IMG/VR virus record: IMGVR_UViG_3300011113_000735 | Span: 1 to 20,385 of that record | Length of the DNA stretch: 20,385 bases | Reading direction: 5' to 3' (one strand) | Source: a virus | Shown: positions 20,309-20,385 of the stretch, piece by piece | How positions within the stretch are numbered: the first letter of the stretch is position 1 | How the letters are laid out: every line of letters starts with the position of its first letter | The notes under the pieces: generated by a model | Seen by the model: the letters and a program-made list of their open reading frames with translations, nothing else | The model's database searches: none | What the model was told of the DNA's origin: nothing | Translations under genes and position numbers: made by a program

Positions 20309-20385
20309 ATAACTTCTATAATCTTTGCAATTGCAGACATTACGTTAATTTCTTTGTCAATTCGAAAATTTGCTTGATAGAGGTG
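20305..20385 (-). CDS. C-terminal fragment, probable clamp-loader ATPase (gp44-like)
   Basis: The frame is open from the right edge to a TGA at 20307-20305, giving 26 codons: HLYQANFRIDKEINVMSAIA followed by KIIEVI. The pattern Y-Q-x-x-F-x-x-D-x-E-I-N-x-x-x-x-x-A-x-I resembles the last helix of T4-type gp44, and the gp62-like gene nearby fits that. Only the end is visible, so the function is inferred mainly from context. Confidence 0.55.
   Translation of the reverse strand, partial: HLYQANFRIDKEINVMSAIAKIIEVI

Overview
The window looks like part of a T4-like (myovirus-type) tailed-phage genome. Every supported gene is on the minus strand. Genes are packed end to end, with stop/start overlaps of the ATGA and TAATG kind and almost no intergenic DNA. 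The right end carries a probable C-terminal fragment of a gp44-like clamp-loader ATPase and a probable gp62-like clamp-loader small subunit. There are also a Cas4/RecB-type nuclease, an Arc-type ribbon-helix-helix protein, zinc-ribbon proteins and many small unrecognised genes. Start codons are almost never preceded by a Shine-Dalgarno sequence. Most follow A/T-rich leaders, which is usual for Bacteroidetes hosts and their phages. That host assignment is an inference; a marine or freshwater flavobacterial host would fit.

Layout, in the direction of transcription (right to left). 20385-17546: replication and accessory module. It holds the gp44-like fragment, a small membrane protein, an 81-aa unknown, the gp62-like protein, a possible MazG/DUF5664-like small protein, two proteins sharing a SHOCT-like N-terminal motif, a 77-aa unknown and a 38-aa basic protein. 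17545-17439: a non-coding strip with three consecutive hairpins, the last of them a good intrinsic terminator. 17438-16262: Fe-S Cas4-like nuclease and a ribbon-helix-helix protein. 16228-1691: a glycan island of 17 genes. Ten are likely glycosyltransferases (two GT4, one GT11 and seven GT-A/GT2-like). Two are methyltransferases (FkbM and TylF/MycE-like). Five others are RmlB, a short DegT-type aminotransferase, a PglD/NeuD-type acetyltransferase, GmhA and HddA, and one 154-aa protein of unknown role is embedded among them (18 genes in total). 1689-1: small phage genes, including a DksA-type zinc-finger protein, a degenerate HNH-like protein and a 51-aa lysine-rich protein.

Working together, the island could use host nucleotide sugars plus two phage-boosted precursor routes: RmlB with an aminotransferase and acetyltransferase toward an N-acylated 4-amino-6-deoxy sugar, and GmhA with HddA toward a phosphorylated manno-heptose. 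From these it could build and cap, by fucosylation and methylation, a long complex glycan. Whether the acceptor is a virion protein, phage DNA or the host surface cannot be told from sequence. Hand counts of single 60-base lines give about 15-28% GC in the 4.2-9.4 kb core against about 35-43% around 13-15 kb and 18.5 kb, so the core may be a later import. No tRNA, rRNA, CRISPR array, integrase or insertion sequence was seen, and no gene-free stretch exceeds about 110 bases.
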